DNA from: DASVLX01 sp035552275
GTDB taxonomy: Bacteria > Actinomycetota > Actinomycetes > Mycobacteriales > Pseudonocardiaceae
Length of the DNA stretch: 18,538 bases
Reading direction: 5' to 3'
Assembly (NCBI GenBank): GCA_035552275.1
Contig: DASZLR010000084.1
Location: 1 to 18,538 of the forward strand
The notes under the pieces were generated by a model. The model was not told the origin of the DNA. It did no database searches and saw only the letters and a program-made list of their open reading frames with translations. Made by a program: the position numbers and the translations under genes. Below are positions 1 to 7,324 of the stretch, piece by piece (position 1 is the stretch's first letter; the number at the start of each line of letters is the position of its first letter).

Positions 1-1
1 G

Positions 2-1543
2 GGCTACCAGTCCTACGACACCGCGCTGAAGATCGCCGGTCAGGCCGAGAGCGGCGACGGCGGCGAAGTGGTGGAGGAGGCCGCGGCGCGTAAGGGGCTG
101 ATGCGGTGGGTGAAGCTGCACCCGACCAACATCAGCCAGAAAGTGCAGATCATCGTCGAGCACTTCCACATCAACGTCGCCCACCTGCTGGAGGCCAAGG
201 CCAAGGCGATGGTCGTAACCGACTCCCGCAAGGCCGCGGTGAAGTACAAGAAGGCGATCGACGCCTACATCGCCAAGCGGGCCGCCATGGACGCGTCGTA
301 CAACTACCGCACCCTGGTCGCCTTCTCCGGCTCGGTGACGATGGCCGACGACGAGGAGTGGGTCTCGGACTGGGGGCCGCAGCCGAGCAAGGACGACGAG
401 TTCACCGAGGCCAACATGAACCCCGGCGCCGGCTCGGACCTGGCCGCCGCCTTCAAGGGCGCGACGTACAAGATCATGCTGGTCGCCAACAAGTTCCAGA
501 CCGGGTTCGACCAACCGCTGCTCTCGGCGATGTACATCGACAAGAAGCTCTCCGGGGTCGCTGCCGTGCAGACGCTCTCCCGGCTCAACCGCACCCACCG
601 CACCGCGGGCGGGGAGCAGAAGCGCAAGACGTTCGTCCTCGACTTCATGAACAAGCCCGAGGACATCCGTGCCGCGTTCGAGCCGTACTTCACCAACGCC
701 ACCTTGGAGACCGAGACCGACCCGTACGTCGTATTCCACCTCGCGACCAAGCTCGCCCAGGCCGGGATCTACACGCCAGAGCAGGTGCGTGAGGTCGCCG
801 AACTGTGGGTCACCCGGAAGGGCAACAACGCGCTCTCGGCTGCGATCAGCCCAGCCAAGAACGAGTTCGCCCGCCGCTACGCGGCTGCGATCGAGGCGGA
901 CGACAAGGTCACCCTCAACACCCTCGACCTGTTCCGCAAGGACGTCTCCACCCTCGTCCGGCTCTACGACTTCATGAGTCAGATCGTCGACTACGGCGAC
1001 CCGTACATGGAGATGCTGTCGATCTTCCTGCGGCTACTGGAGAGGGTCATCGCAGACTCATCCTGGGCCGCGGAGGTCGACCTTTCAGATGTGGTCCTGG
1101 TCGGTGTCAAGCACAGCAAGGGGACTGCGGTCGACATCTCGCTGACCGGCGACGGTGAACTGAAGGGGATCAGCGCCGCGGGCACCGGTGCCCGGAAGGA
1201 GCCGAAGTACGTCGCACTCCAGATCGTTATCGACAAAATGAACGACCTCTTCGGCGCCGAGTCGTTCACCGAGTCGCAGCTCCGGGAGTTTGTACAGGGA
1301 CTGGTGCAGCGGCTGCTCGCCTACCCGGACCTGATCAACCAGACCAAGGTGAACTCGAAGAAGCAGTTCATGGAGTCGCAAGACTTCCAGGCGGCGGTCA
1401 CCGAGGCGGTCGTCGACAACCAGGAGGCCCACAACACCATGGCCGACTACTTCTTCAGTGACGGCCCTGGCATCAGCGCTGTCATCATGGCGCTCGCGGA
1501 CGCCTTTTACGAGGCCGCGATCGACCAGCGAACGGACGTGTGA
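2..1543 (+). CDS. hsdR: Type I restriction enzyme, R subunit (C-terminal part, cut by window edge)
   Basis: The frame is open from the first bases of the window, so the true start lies upstream; about 513 residues are visible. HsdR is the motor and nuclease subunit of a type I restriction-modification complex, which translocates DNA with ATP and cuts unmodified DNA together with HsdM and HsdS. What is seen is the second RecA-like helicase lobe: a motif IV-like stretch (AMVVTDSRKAAVKYKKAI, near 208-260), motif V (ANKFQTGFDQPLL, near 485-525) and motif VI (QTLSRLNRTH, near 568-600). A long helical C-terminal region follows, typical of the part that binds the methylase core. The nuclease domain and Walker motifs would lie upstream, outside the window. 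The gene ends about 400 bases from the 3' end of a tRNA gene, a common place for restriction islands. HsdR is confident from motifs V and VI; whether the whole gene is intact cannot be seen. Confidence 0.93.
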   Translation, partial: GYQSYDTALKIAGQAESGDGGEVVEEAAARKGLMRWVKLHPTNISQKVQIIVEHFHINVAHLLEAKAKAMVVTDSRKAAVKYKKAIDAYIAKRAAMDASYNYRTLVAFSGSVTMADDEEWVSDWGPQPSKDDEFTEANMNPGAGSDLAAAFKGATYKIMLVANKFQTGFDQPLLSAMYIDKKLSGVAAVQTLSRLNRTHRTAGGEQKRKTFVLDFMNKPEDIRAAFEPYFTNATLETETDPYVVFHLATKLAQAGIYTPEQVREVAELWVTRKGNNALSAAISPAKNEFARRYAAAIEADDKVTLNTLDLFRKDVSTLVRLYDFMSQIVDYGDPYMEMLSIFLRLLERVIADSSWAAEVDLSDVVLVGVKHSKGTAVDISLTGDGELKGISAAGTGARKEPKYVALQIVIDKMNDLFGAESFTESQLREFVQGLVQRLLAYPDLINQTKVNSKKQFMESQDFQAAVTEAVVDNQEAHNTMADYFFSDGPGISAVIMALADAFYEAAIDQRTDV

Positions 1544-1565
1544 GCGGCCAGCGACGATCGCCAGG

Positions 1566-1765
1566 TCACATCGCCGGGGACAGGAGTCGGTGCTCCATGG
1601 CCGGTCCGGCCTGCCGGCTGGGGCAGGCACGCATCCAAGTCATGACATCGAGGAACACGGCGGCTTGTTGTTGGGCGAGCCGGCGGCCTTATTCGCCATC
1701 CACGTAGGTGATCTCGAATTCGGCTTTGATCTCGGCCTGCTGTCACTGGCCCGTCCTGGCGGCAT
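1566..1765 (-). pseudogene. Possible broken small ORF (unrecognised)
   Basis: On the minus strand an ATG at 1765 is preceded by an AGGA-type ribosome site about 8-9 bases away. After about eight codons a one-base frame shift would continue into a coding-like frame reading QQAEIKAEFEITYVDGE, then a TAA (1691-1689), then GRRLAQQQAAVFLDVMTW, ending at a TGA (1568-1566). The two halves read like one small protein with alternating charged and hydrophobic residues, broken by one frame shift and one nonsense codon. I do not recognise the family. It may be a remnant of a mobile-element gene next to the tRNA; it may also be chance. Confidence 0.22.
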
Positions 1766-1866
1766 GTTGTTAATCCTGCTTCGTGCGGAGTGCACTCGCC
1801 AGCCGCGTCAGACTCGACCAGGCCGACTGCTGAGTAGGCTCGCGACTTGAACAGGCGCGCGCCGAT

Positions 1867-1892
1867 GTGCCCCCTGGGGGCACGAACCTGCG
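1867..1892. repeat. Imperfect copy of the tRNA-Arg 3' end / GC-rich hairpin
   Basis: The plus strand reads GTGCCCCC, eight spacer bases, then CGAACCTGCGC. The 3' end of the tRNA gene at 1938-1963 reads GTGCCCCC, nine spacer bases, then CGAACCTACGC. So 18 of 19 flanking positions match at almost the same spacing. The copy also contains a perfect 8-bp inverted repeat around one T (1867-1883). It could be an old attachment-site scar or a hairpin acting as a tRNA terminator. Confidence 0.4.
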
Positions 1893-1938
1893 CGGGATTG
1901 GACCTGGTCTGACCTGCGAAAATACTTGATCAACTAGG

Positions 1939-2010
1939 TGCCCCCGGTAGGATTCGAACCTACGCTCCCGCCTCCGGAGGGCGGTGCTCTATCCCCTGAG
2001 CTACGGGGGC
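1939..2010 (-). tRNA. tRNA-Arg (anticodon CCG)
   Basis: Read on the minus strand this is a complete 72-base cloverleaf without an encoded CCA. The acceptor stem GCCCCCG pairs with CGGGGGC and is followed by discriminator A. The D arm is GCTC/GAGC with an AGGGGATA loop. The anticodon arm CCGCC/GGCGG holds the loop CTCCGGA, giving anticodon CCG, which reads Arg codon CGG. The variable loop has four bases, and the T arm GTAGG/CCTAC holds the loop TTCGAAT. All stems are fully paired. CGG is a frequent Arg codon in high-GC genomes. Its 3' side faces the restriction gene, the usual geometry for an island integrated at a tRNA. Confidence 0.97.
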
Positions 2011-2032
2011 CGCTGCTCAAGCGTTGACACGT

Positions 2033-2038
2033 AGCCTA
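2033..2038 (-). promoter_or_regulatory. Probable -10 element for tRNA-Arg
   Basis: On the minus strand the hexamer TAGGCT lies 22 bases upstream of the tRNA 5' end, a fitting distance for a short precursor leader. It matches the actinobacterial TANNNT -10 pattern. No clear -35 hexamer is seen. Confidence 0.4.
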
Positions 2039-2083
2039 GCGCACTCGCGCACCCCGGCCCGGAGGGCCTACGGTCTGCAGGTC

Positions 2084-2977
2084 ATGAACGTTGCGCAGGC
2101 GAGTGTGACGACGGCGGACGGGCTGCGGCTGGCGGTGGTCGAGCAGGGACCGGCGGCCGCCGAGTCCACGCCGACCGTCCTGCTCGTGCACGGCTATCCG
2201 GACAATTCCGCGCTGTGGACGGACGCCGCCGCGCGGCTGGCCGACCGGTTCCACGTTGTCCGCTACGACGTGCGCGGCACCGGCGCCTCCGACCAGCCCG
2301 CCGACCGCGACGGGTACCGGCTGGACGCGCTGGCCGCCGACATCGTCGCGGTCGCCGACGCCGCCAGCCCGGACGCGCCGGTACACCTGGTCGGCCACGA
2401 CTGGGGCTCGATACAGGGCTGGCACGCGATCACCGACGAGCGGTACGCCGACCGCTTCGCGTCCTACACCTCGATCTCCGGTCCCTGTCTCGATCATGTC
2501 GGCTACTGGGTGCGTGACCAGTTCGCCGCCCGGCGGTTCCGGCCGGTCCTGCGCCAGCTCGCGCACTCCTGGTACATCGGCTTCTTCCAGCTGCCCTGGC
2601 TGCCCGAGCAGGTGTCGCGGCGGCCCGAGCTGCTGGATCGCCTGCACGCCAACGCCCGCGACGCCCGCAACGGCCTGGAGCTCTATCGGGCGAACATGCT
2701 GCGCCGGGTCGCCGGCCGCGCGCCCCGCCGCACCTCGGTCCCGGTCCAGCAGATCGCGCTCAGCAAGGACAACTACGTCCTGCCCGCGCTGCTGCGATCC
2801 GCCGAACCGTGGTGCACCCGGCTCTGGCGGCGCGAGCTGCCCTACGGACACTGGGCGCCGCGCACCCATCCGGTCATGGTCGCCGACCTGGTCGCCGAGT
2901 TCATCGACCACCTGCGCGGCGGGCCCGCCAGCCTCGGCCTGCAAGCGTCCCGGGTGGTGCCCACCGGCTCGCGTTGA
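2084..2977 (+). CDS. Alpha/beta-fold hydrolase, EphD-type epoxide hydrolase-like
   Basis: A 297-residue alpha/beta hydrolase. Visible motifs are the oxyanion-hole HGYPD (H36-D40), the strand-turn YDVRGTGAS (about 61-69), the nucleophile elbow GHDWGS with Asp106 in place of Ser (marking epoxide hydrolase or dehalogenase-type members), and the catalytic His in YGHWAPRTHP (H256). From memory, the wording around ASYTSISGP and TRLWRREL resembles the N-terminal half of mycobacterial EphD, but the short-chain dehydrogenase half of EphD is absent: the protein stops right after the hydrolase fold. I chose ATG 2084 because the in-frame TTG at 2024 overlaps the tRNA leader and adds residues unlike the family. 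The ribosome site is weak; GGAGG is about 18 bases away. No signal peptide, so probably cytoplasmic. The substrate is unknown. Confidence 0.82.
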   Translation: MNVAQASVTTADGLRLAVVEQGPAAAESTPTVLLVHGYPDNSALWTDAAARLADRFHVVRYDVRGTGASDQPADRDGYRLDALAADIVAVADAASPDAPVHLVGHDWGSIQGWHAITDERYADRFASYTSISGPCLDHVGYWVRDQFAARRFRPVLRQLAHSWYIGFFQLPWLPEQVSRRPELLDRLHANARDARNGLELYRANMLRRVAGRAPRRTSVPVQQIALSKDNYVLPALLRSAEPWCTRLWRRELPYGHWAPRTHPVMVADLVAEFIDHLRGGPASLGLQASRVVPTGSR

Positions 2978-3000
2978 GCTTATGCGCATACCGCTATATT
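2974..3000 (+). promoter_or_regulatory. Putative promoter with palindrome for the CDF gene
   Basis: Directly after the hydrolase stop lies a perfect 10-base palindrome TATGCGCATA (2981-2990), then the -10-like TATATT (2995-3000), 25 bases before the GTG start. TTGAGC (2974-2979) could be a -35, but with a short 15-base spacer. An AT-rich palindrome in a promoter spacer before a metal exporter suggests an operator for a metal-sensing repressor or activator (ArsR/SmtB or MerR class). Which one is inference. Confidence 0.5.
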
Positions 3001-3024
3001 TTGGGTGGCGACAGGGAGGCCACC

Positions 3025-3948
3025 GTGGCACACGCGCACCAGCACGGCCCGCCGGCCGCAACGGCGCACTCGGCCGGCGGCCGGTTCCTGGCGCCGCTGA
3101 CCGCCGCGCTCGCCATCGGGCTCGGCTTCTTCGCCGTTGAACTGACAGTCGGCCTGGTCTCCGGCTCGCTGGCGCTGCTCTCCGACGCCGCGCACCTGCT
3201 CACCGATGTCATCGGCACGGCCCTCGCGGTCGTCGCCATCCTGCTCGGCCGGCGCGGCCAACGCTCGACCCGGCACACCTTCGGCATGTACCGCGCGGAG
3301 GTGCTGGCCGCCCTGGCCAACGCCGTGCTGCTGTTCGGCGTCGCCGGATACGTGCTGGTCGAGGCCGTCTCCCGGCTGCGCCACCCGCCCGAGGTCGCCG
3401 GTCTGCCGGTGCTGCTCACCGCCGCGGTCGGCCTGGCCGCCAACCTGGTCTGCTTCGCGCTGCTGCGCCGGGGCGCCGGCGAGAGCCTCAACGTTCGCGG
3501 CGCCTACCTCGAAGTGCTCGCCGACCTGATCGGCTCGGTGGGCGTGCTGCTCAGCGGCGCGGTGACGCTGCTCACCCATTGGCGTTACGCCGACCCGATC
3601 GTCGGCGTGGCCATCGGCCTGTGGGTTCTGCCGCGCACCTGGACACTGGCCCGCCAGGCCCTGCGCATCCTGTTCCAGCACGCCCCGGAACGCCTTGACG
3701 TCGACTCGATGGCCGCCGACCTCGGCGCGCTCACCGGCGTGGTCGAGGTGCATGACCTGCACGTCTGGACGCTCACCTCCGGCATGGAGGTGGTCTCCGC
3801 GCACCTCGCCGTAGCCCCTGACACCGGCACGGACACCGTGCTGCGGTCCGCCCAGGACCTGCTGGCGACGCACTACCGCATCGAGCACGCCACGCTTCAG
3901 GTTGAGCCGGGCACGTCGACCCAGCACTGCCATGAGCTGCGTTGGTAG
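3025..3948 (+). CDS. Cation diffusion facilitator (CDF) metal exporter
   Basis: A 307-residue membrane protein of the CDF family (CzcD/ZitB type), which exports Zn(II) or similar divalent ions in exchange for protons. The N-terminus is His-rich (MAHAHQHG), and about six membrane helices lie between residues 22 and 207. The second helix carries the metal-site motif SDAAHLLTD (H57, D61). The fifth carries NVRGAYLEVLAD, where the His usual in HxxxD is Glu163, with Asp167 kept. The C-terminal cytoplasmic domain has VHDLHVWTLTSG (about 242-253), typical of the family, and a final HCHE. GTG 3025 is chosen for its ribosome site (AGGGAGG, about 6 bases upstream) and because the family's N-terminus fits. 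It has its own promoter with a palindrome. Family is secure; the metal is not. Confidence 0.93.
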   Translation: MAHAHQHGPPAATAHSAGGRFLAPLTAALAIGLGFFAVELTVGLVSGSLALLSDAAHLLTDVIGTALAVVAILLGRRGQRSTRHTFGMYRAEVLAALANAVLLFGVAGYVLVEAVSRLRHPPEVAGLPVLLTAAVGLAANLVCFALLRRGAGESLNVRGAYLEVLADLIGSVGVLLSGAVTLLTHWRYADPIVGVAIGLWVLPRTWTLARQALRILFQHAPERLDVDSMAADLGALTGVVEVHDLHVWTLTSGMEVVSAHLAVAPDTGTDTVLRSAQDLLATHYRIEHATLQVEPGTSTQHCHELRW

Positions 3949-4235
3949 GCACTGTGAGTGATCGCTGAAACTCGAATCTACCGAAACAGCAGGAACGTAT
4001 CACCCGAATGGAGTAAGTGTGGGCGGGAGTTGTGGCGTAGCGTAATCGGCACCTTCTCTGGAAGGGGCCGTGTCCTCCCTGGCGCGGCGTGAGTCGGTCA
4101 CGGCATGGGACAGGCACCGCGCCCGCTTTATCGCCTGTCCCGTGCCGGCCGTCCCAACCCGGCCTCGCTGGTCGCGCCCACGGGGTGCGGACCGCCACCG
4201 TCGGCACGCCGGTCGGTCCTTCTAGACTTCCTCAA
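3949..4235. other. Intergenic region before argS, with a 15-bp hairpin
   Basis: No gene is seen here. At 4101-4147 a strong inverted repeat forms a 15-bp stem (4101-4115 with 4133-4147, one G-T pair, the rest Watson-Crick; core GGGACAGGC/GCCTGTCCC) around a 17-base loop. No T tract follows it. It lies about 90 bases upstream of the argS start and about 150 bases beyond the CDF stop. It could be the terminator for the CDF transcript, a regulatory RNA structure, or a protein site. A small CCTTC/GAAGG hairpin lies just upstream, near 4048-4061. Confidence 0.6.
4223..4228 (+). promoter_or_regulatory. -10 element of a leaderless promoter for argS
   Basis: TAGACT ends 7 bases before the GTG at 4236. 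With a usual 6-8 base gap the transcript would begin at or next to the start codon. There is no purine-rich ribosome site upstream of this GTG, which supports leaderless translation, common in actinobacteria. The -35 region is not recognisable. Confidence 0.6.
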
Positions 4236-5894
4236 GTGACGCCCTCCGCCCTCGCCGACCTGGTCCGTTCGACCGCCGTCGATGTGCTGTCAAGCCACGG
4301 TCTGGACACCTCGGTGCTGCCGCGTTCCGCGACCGTGGAGCGCCCGCGCGTTCCCGAACATGGCGACTACGCCACCAACCTGGCCCTTCAGGTCGCCAAG
4401 AAGCTCGGCGTCGCGCCCCGCGACCTCGCCGGCTGGCTGGCCGACGCGCTCGCCGCGACCGACGACATCTCCTCGGCCGAGATCGCCGGCCCCGGGTTCG
4501 TCAACCTGCGGCTGGCCACCGCGGCGCAGGGCGCGATCGTCCGCGAGATCATCGTCGCCGGCTCAGGTTATGGCGACAACGAACTGCTCGCCGGTCAGAA
4601 GATCAACCTGGAGTTCGTGTCCGCCAACCCGACCGGCCCGGTCCACATCGGGGGCACCCGCTGGGCCGCCGTCGGCGACGCGCTCGGCCGGATTCTGGCC
4701 GCCGAGGGCGCGGACATCACCCGCGAGTACTACTTCAACGACGCGGGCACCCAGATCGACCGCTTCGTCAGCTCGTTGATCGCCGCGGCCAAGGGCGAGC
4801 CGACCCCCGAGGACGGCTACGCGGGCGCCTACATCGCCGACATCGCCGCCGAGGTGCTGCGTGCCGAGCCCAGCGCGCTGAGCCTGCCCGAAGACCAGCA
4901 GCGCGCGACCTTCCGGCGGATCGGCGTCGGGCTGATGTTCGACCAGATCAAGCGCAGCCTGCACGAGTTCGGCACCGATTTCGATGTCTACACCACCGAG
5001 GACTCGCTGCACGCCTCCGGCGCCGTCGACCGCGCGGTCGAGCGGCTCAAGAAGTCCGGCAACCTCTACTTCAGCGAGGGCGCCTGGTGGCTGCGCTCCA
5101 CCGAGTTCGGCGACGACAAGGACCGGCCGGTCATCAAGAGCAACGGCGATCCCGCCTACATCGCCGGCGACATCGCGTACTTCGCGGACAAGCGGTCCCG
5201 GGGCTTCGACCTGTGCGTGTTCATGCTCGGCGCGGACCACCACGGCTACGTCGGCCGGCTCAAGGCCGCCGCGGCCGCCCTGGGCGACGACCCGAGCACG
5301 GTCGAGGTGCTGATCGGGCAACTGGTCAACCTGGTCTCGGACGGCAGGCCGGTGCGGATGAGCAAGCGCGCCGGCACTGTCATCACCATGGACGACCTGG
5401 TCGACGCGATCGGCGTGGACGCCGCCAGGTACGCGCTGATCCGCTCCTCCGTCGACTCCACTTTGGACATTGATCTGGACCTGTGGAGCAAGCGCAGCAA
5501 CGACAATCCGGTGTATTACGTCCAGTACGCGCACGCCCGGCTGGCGTCGCTGCTGCGCAACGCCGCCGAGCTGGGCATCGAGCCGACCATCGACGGCGCC
5601 GACTTCGGCCTGCTCACCCACGACCGCGAGGGCGACCTGATCCGCACCCTCGGCGAGTTCCCGGCGATCGTGCGCTCCGCAGCCGACCTGCGTGAGCCGC
5701 ACCGGGTCGCCCGCTATCTCGAGGAACTGTCCAGCGCCTACCACAAGTTCTACGACTCGTGCCGGGTGCTGCCGCAGGGCGACGAGGAGGCCACCCCGCT
5801 GACCGACGCCCGGCTGCTGCTCTGCGCGGCGAGCCGGCAGGTGCTGGCCAACGGCCTGGGCCTGCTCGGTGTCGGCGCGCCGGAGCGGATGTGA
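4236..5894 (+). CDS. argS: Arginyl-tRNA synthetase
   Basis: A 552-residue class I aminoacyl-tRNA synthetase that charges tRNA-Arg with arginine. The N-terminal Add-1 domain (about 1-95) recognises the tRNA. The HIGH signature appears as ANPTGPVHIGG (residues 130-140), the HIGG variant that I recall from actinobacterial ArgRS. The KMSKS-like loop is RPVRMSKRAG. DNPVYYVQYAHAR opens the C-terminal anticodon-binding domain, and the chain ends in the usual family style (GLGLLGVGAPERM). Length is normal. I chose GTG 4236 rather than an upstream in-frame start at 4089 because family N-termini begin here and the -10 element fits a leaderless transcript. Its TGA overlaps the lysA ATG (TGATG), so the two are co-translated. 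The argS-lysA pairing is classic in actinobacteria. Confidence 0.98.
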   Translation: MTPSALADLVRSTAVDVLSSHGLDTSVLPRSATVERPRVPEHGDYATNLALQVAKKLGVAPRDLAGWLADALAATDDISSAEIAGPGFVNLRLATAAQGAIVREIIVAGSGYGDNELLAGQKINLEFVSANPTGPVHIGGTRWAAVGDALGRILAAEGADITREYYFNDAGTQIDRFVSSLIAAAKGEPTPEDGYAGAYIADIAAEVLRAEPSALSLPEDQQRATFRRIGVGLMFDQIKRSLHEFGTDFDVYTTEDSLHASGAVDRAVERLKKSGNLYFSEGAWWLRSTEFGDDKDRPVIKSNGDPAYIAGDIAYFADKRSRGFDLCVFMLGADHHGYVGRLKAAAAALGDDPSTVEVLIGQLVNLVSDGRPVRMSKRAGTVITMDDLVDAIGVDAARYALIRSSVDSTLDIDLDLWSKRSNDNPVYYVQYAHARLASLLRNAAELGIEPTIDGADFGLLTHDREGDLIRTLGEFPAIVRSAADLREPHRVARYLEELSSAYHKFYDSCRVLPQGDEEATPLTDARLLLCAASRQVLANGLGLLGVGAPERM

Positions 5895-7324
5895 TGCGCG
5901 CGCACCCCGCCGGCCCACGGCACGCCGATGTGCTGCTGCCGGCCAACATCTCCGTCCCGCAACCATCCTCTGTGGAGCAGCTGGACGAGCTGCCCGAGCC
6001 GGTCTGGCCGCGTGGTGCGGCCAGGGGAGACGACGGCGTGGTGCGGCTGGCCGGCGTGGACGTCCGGGATCTGGCGCAGCGGTACGGAACGCCGCTGTTC
6101 GTGGTGGACGAGGCCGATTTCCGGGCCCGCTGCCGGGAGCACGCCGACGCGTTCGGCGATCCGGCACTGGTGCACTACGCGTCCAAGGCGTTCCTGTCCG
6201 TCGAGGTCGCCCGCTGGGTCGCCGACGAGGGGCTGGGACTGGACGTGTGCAGCGGCGGCGAACTCGCCATCGCGCTGCGTGCCGGCTTCCCGCCGGAGCG
6301 GATCACCTTCCACGGCAACAACAAGTCCACCGCCGAGTTGACCGCCGCGGTGGACGCCGGGGTCGGCGTGATCGTGCTCGACTCGTTCTTCGAGATCGCC
6401 CGGCTGGAGGCGATCAGCGCCGAGCGTGGCATTCACCAGCCGGTGATGGTGCGGATCACCGTCGGCGTCGAGGCGCACACCCACGAGTTCATCGCCACCG
6501 CGCACGAGGACCAGAAGTTCGGCTTCTCGATCGTCTCCGGCCAGGCCGCCGAGGCGGTGCGGCGGGTGGTGAAGTCGGCCAGCCTGAGCCTGGTCGGCCT
6601 GCACAGCCACATCGGCTCGCAGATCTTCGACGCGGACGGGTTCGAGGTGTCCGCGCACCGGCTCATCGGCCTGCTGGCCGAACTGCGCGACGAACATGGA
6701 CAGTCCATCGTGGACTCGGTGCGCACCGTCGATCTGGGCGGTGGCCTCGGCATCGCCTACACCCCGGACGACGACCCGCCGCCCATGGTCGAGATGGCCG
6801 CCCGGTTGCGGACCATCGTCGACCACGAGGCCGATGCCGCCGGGCTGCCTCGGCCGCGGATCGCCGTCGAGCCCGGCCGCGCCATCGCCGGCCCCGGCAC
6901 GGTCACCCTGTACGAAGTGGGCACGCTCAAGGACGTCGAGCTCGCGCACGGCACCAGCCGTCGCTACATCAGCGTCGACGGCGGGATGAGCGACAACATC
7001 CGCACCGCGCTCTACGACGCGGTGTACGACTGCCGGCTGGTGTCCCGCGCGGCCGAGCCGGACGCGGTCGCCGCGCTGTCCCGAGTGGTGGGCAAGCACT
7101 GCGAGTCCGGCGATGTGGTGGTGCGCGACTGCTGGCTGTCTTCGGACCTGGCGCCCGGCGACCTGCTGGCGGTCGCCGCGACCGGCGCCTACTGCTATTC
7201 GATGGCCAACGGCTACAACAAGCTGCCCCGACCGGCGGTGGTCGCGGTCGCCGACGGCAGGTCGCGGCTGCTGCTGCGCCGGGAGACCGAGGACGACCTG
7301 TTTCGATTCGAGGTGACGTCATGA
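5894..7324 (+). CDS. lysA: Diaminopimelate decarboxylase
   Basis: A 476-residue fold-type III PLP enzyme that decarboxylates meso-diaminopimelate to L-lysine, the last step of lysine synthesis. The PLP lysine is K98 in HYASKAF. Other motifs are GLDVCSGGEL (about 114-123), HGNNKS (140-145), HSHIGSQ (237-243), the phosphate-binding GGGLG (282-286), EPGRAI (326-331), CESGD (403-407, with the catalytic Cys) and GAYCYSMANGYN (431-442). The first 45 or so residues are a family-typical extension before the barrel. The ATG at 5894 overlaps the argS stop by one base. Its own stop overlaps the hom start by four bases (ATGA). The position between argS and hom links lysine output to the aspartate-family branch. 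Confidence 0.98.
   Translation: MRAHPAGPRHADVLLPANISVPQPSSVEQLDELPEPVWPRGAARGDDGVVRLAGVDVRDLAQRYGTPLFVVDEADFRARCREHADAFGDPALVHYASKAFLSVEVARWVADEGLGLDVCSGGELAIALRAGFPPERITFHGNNKSTAELTAAVDAGVGVIVLDSFFEIARLEAISAERGIHQPVMVRITVGVEAHTHEFIATAHEDQKFGFSIVSGQAAEAVRRVVKSASLSLVGLHSHIGSQIFDADGFEVSAHRLIGLLAELRDEHGQSIVDSVRTVDLGGGLGIAYTPDDDPPPMVEMAARLRTIVDHEADAAGLPRPRIAVEPGRAIAGPGTVTLYEVGTLKDVELAHGTSRRYISVDGGMSDNIRTALYDAVYDCRLVSRAAEPDAVAALSRVVGKHCESGDVVVRDCWLSSDLAPGDLLAVAATGAYCYSMANGYNKLPRPAVVAVADGRSRLLLRRETEDDLFRFEVTS

Larger units (their letters stand above)
1544..1938. other. Gene-poor stretch between hsdR and tRNA-Arg
   Basis: No intact gene is convincing in these 395 bases. Open frames on both strands lack ribosome sites, family motifs and third-position bias. 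Two things stand out: a possible broken small gene on the minus strand (1566-1765) and a hairpin-forming sequence that resembles the 3' end of the neighbouring tRNA (1867-1892). The stretch lies on the 3' side of the tRNA, where integrated elements normally sit, so it may be decayed mobile DNA. That reading is inference. Confidence 0.5.

Noticed and set aside
1458..1850. Plus-strand open frame of 130 codons
   Set aside because: It overlaps the hsdR end in another frame, lacks a ribosome site and shows no family motif.
2036..3061. Long minus-strand open frame opposite the hydrolase, and similar ones opposite argS, lysA, hom, thrB and rho
   Set aside because: These mirror the GC bias of confident plus-strand genes and have low-complexity Arg/Gly/Asp-rich products.
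4020..4085. tRNA-like stretch (GTAGCGTAATCGGCAC, then a hairpin with CTCTGGA)
   Set aside because: There is no T arm with TTCGA and no matching acceptor ends, so it does not fold as a cloverleaf.
4089..4235. Upstream extension of argS
   Set aside because: The added residues are not like the family and cover the hairpin and the -10 element.
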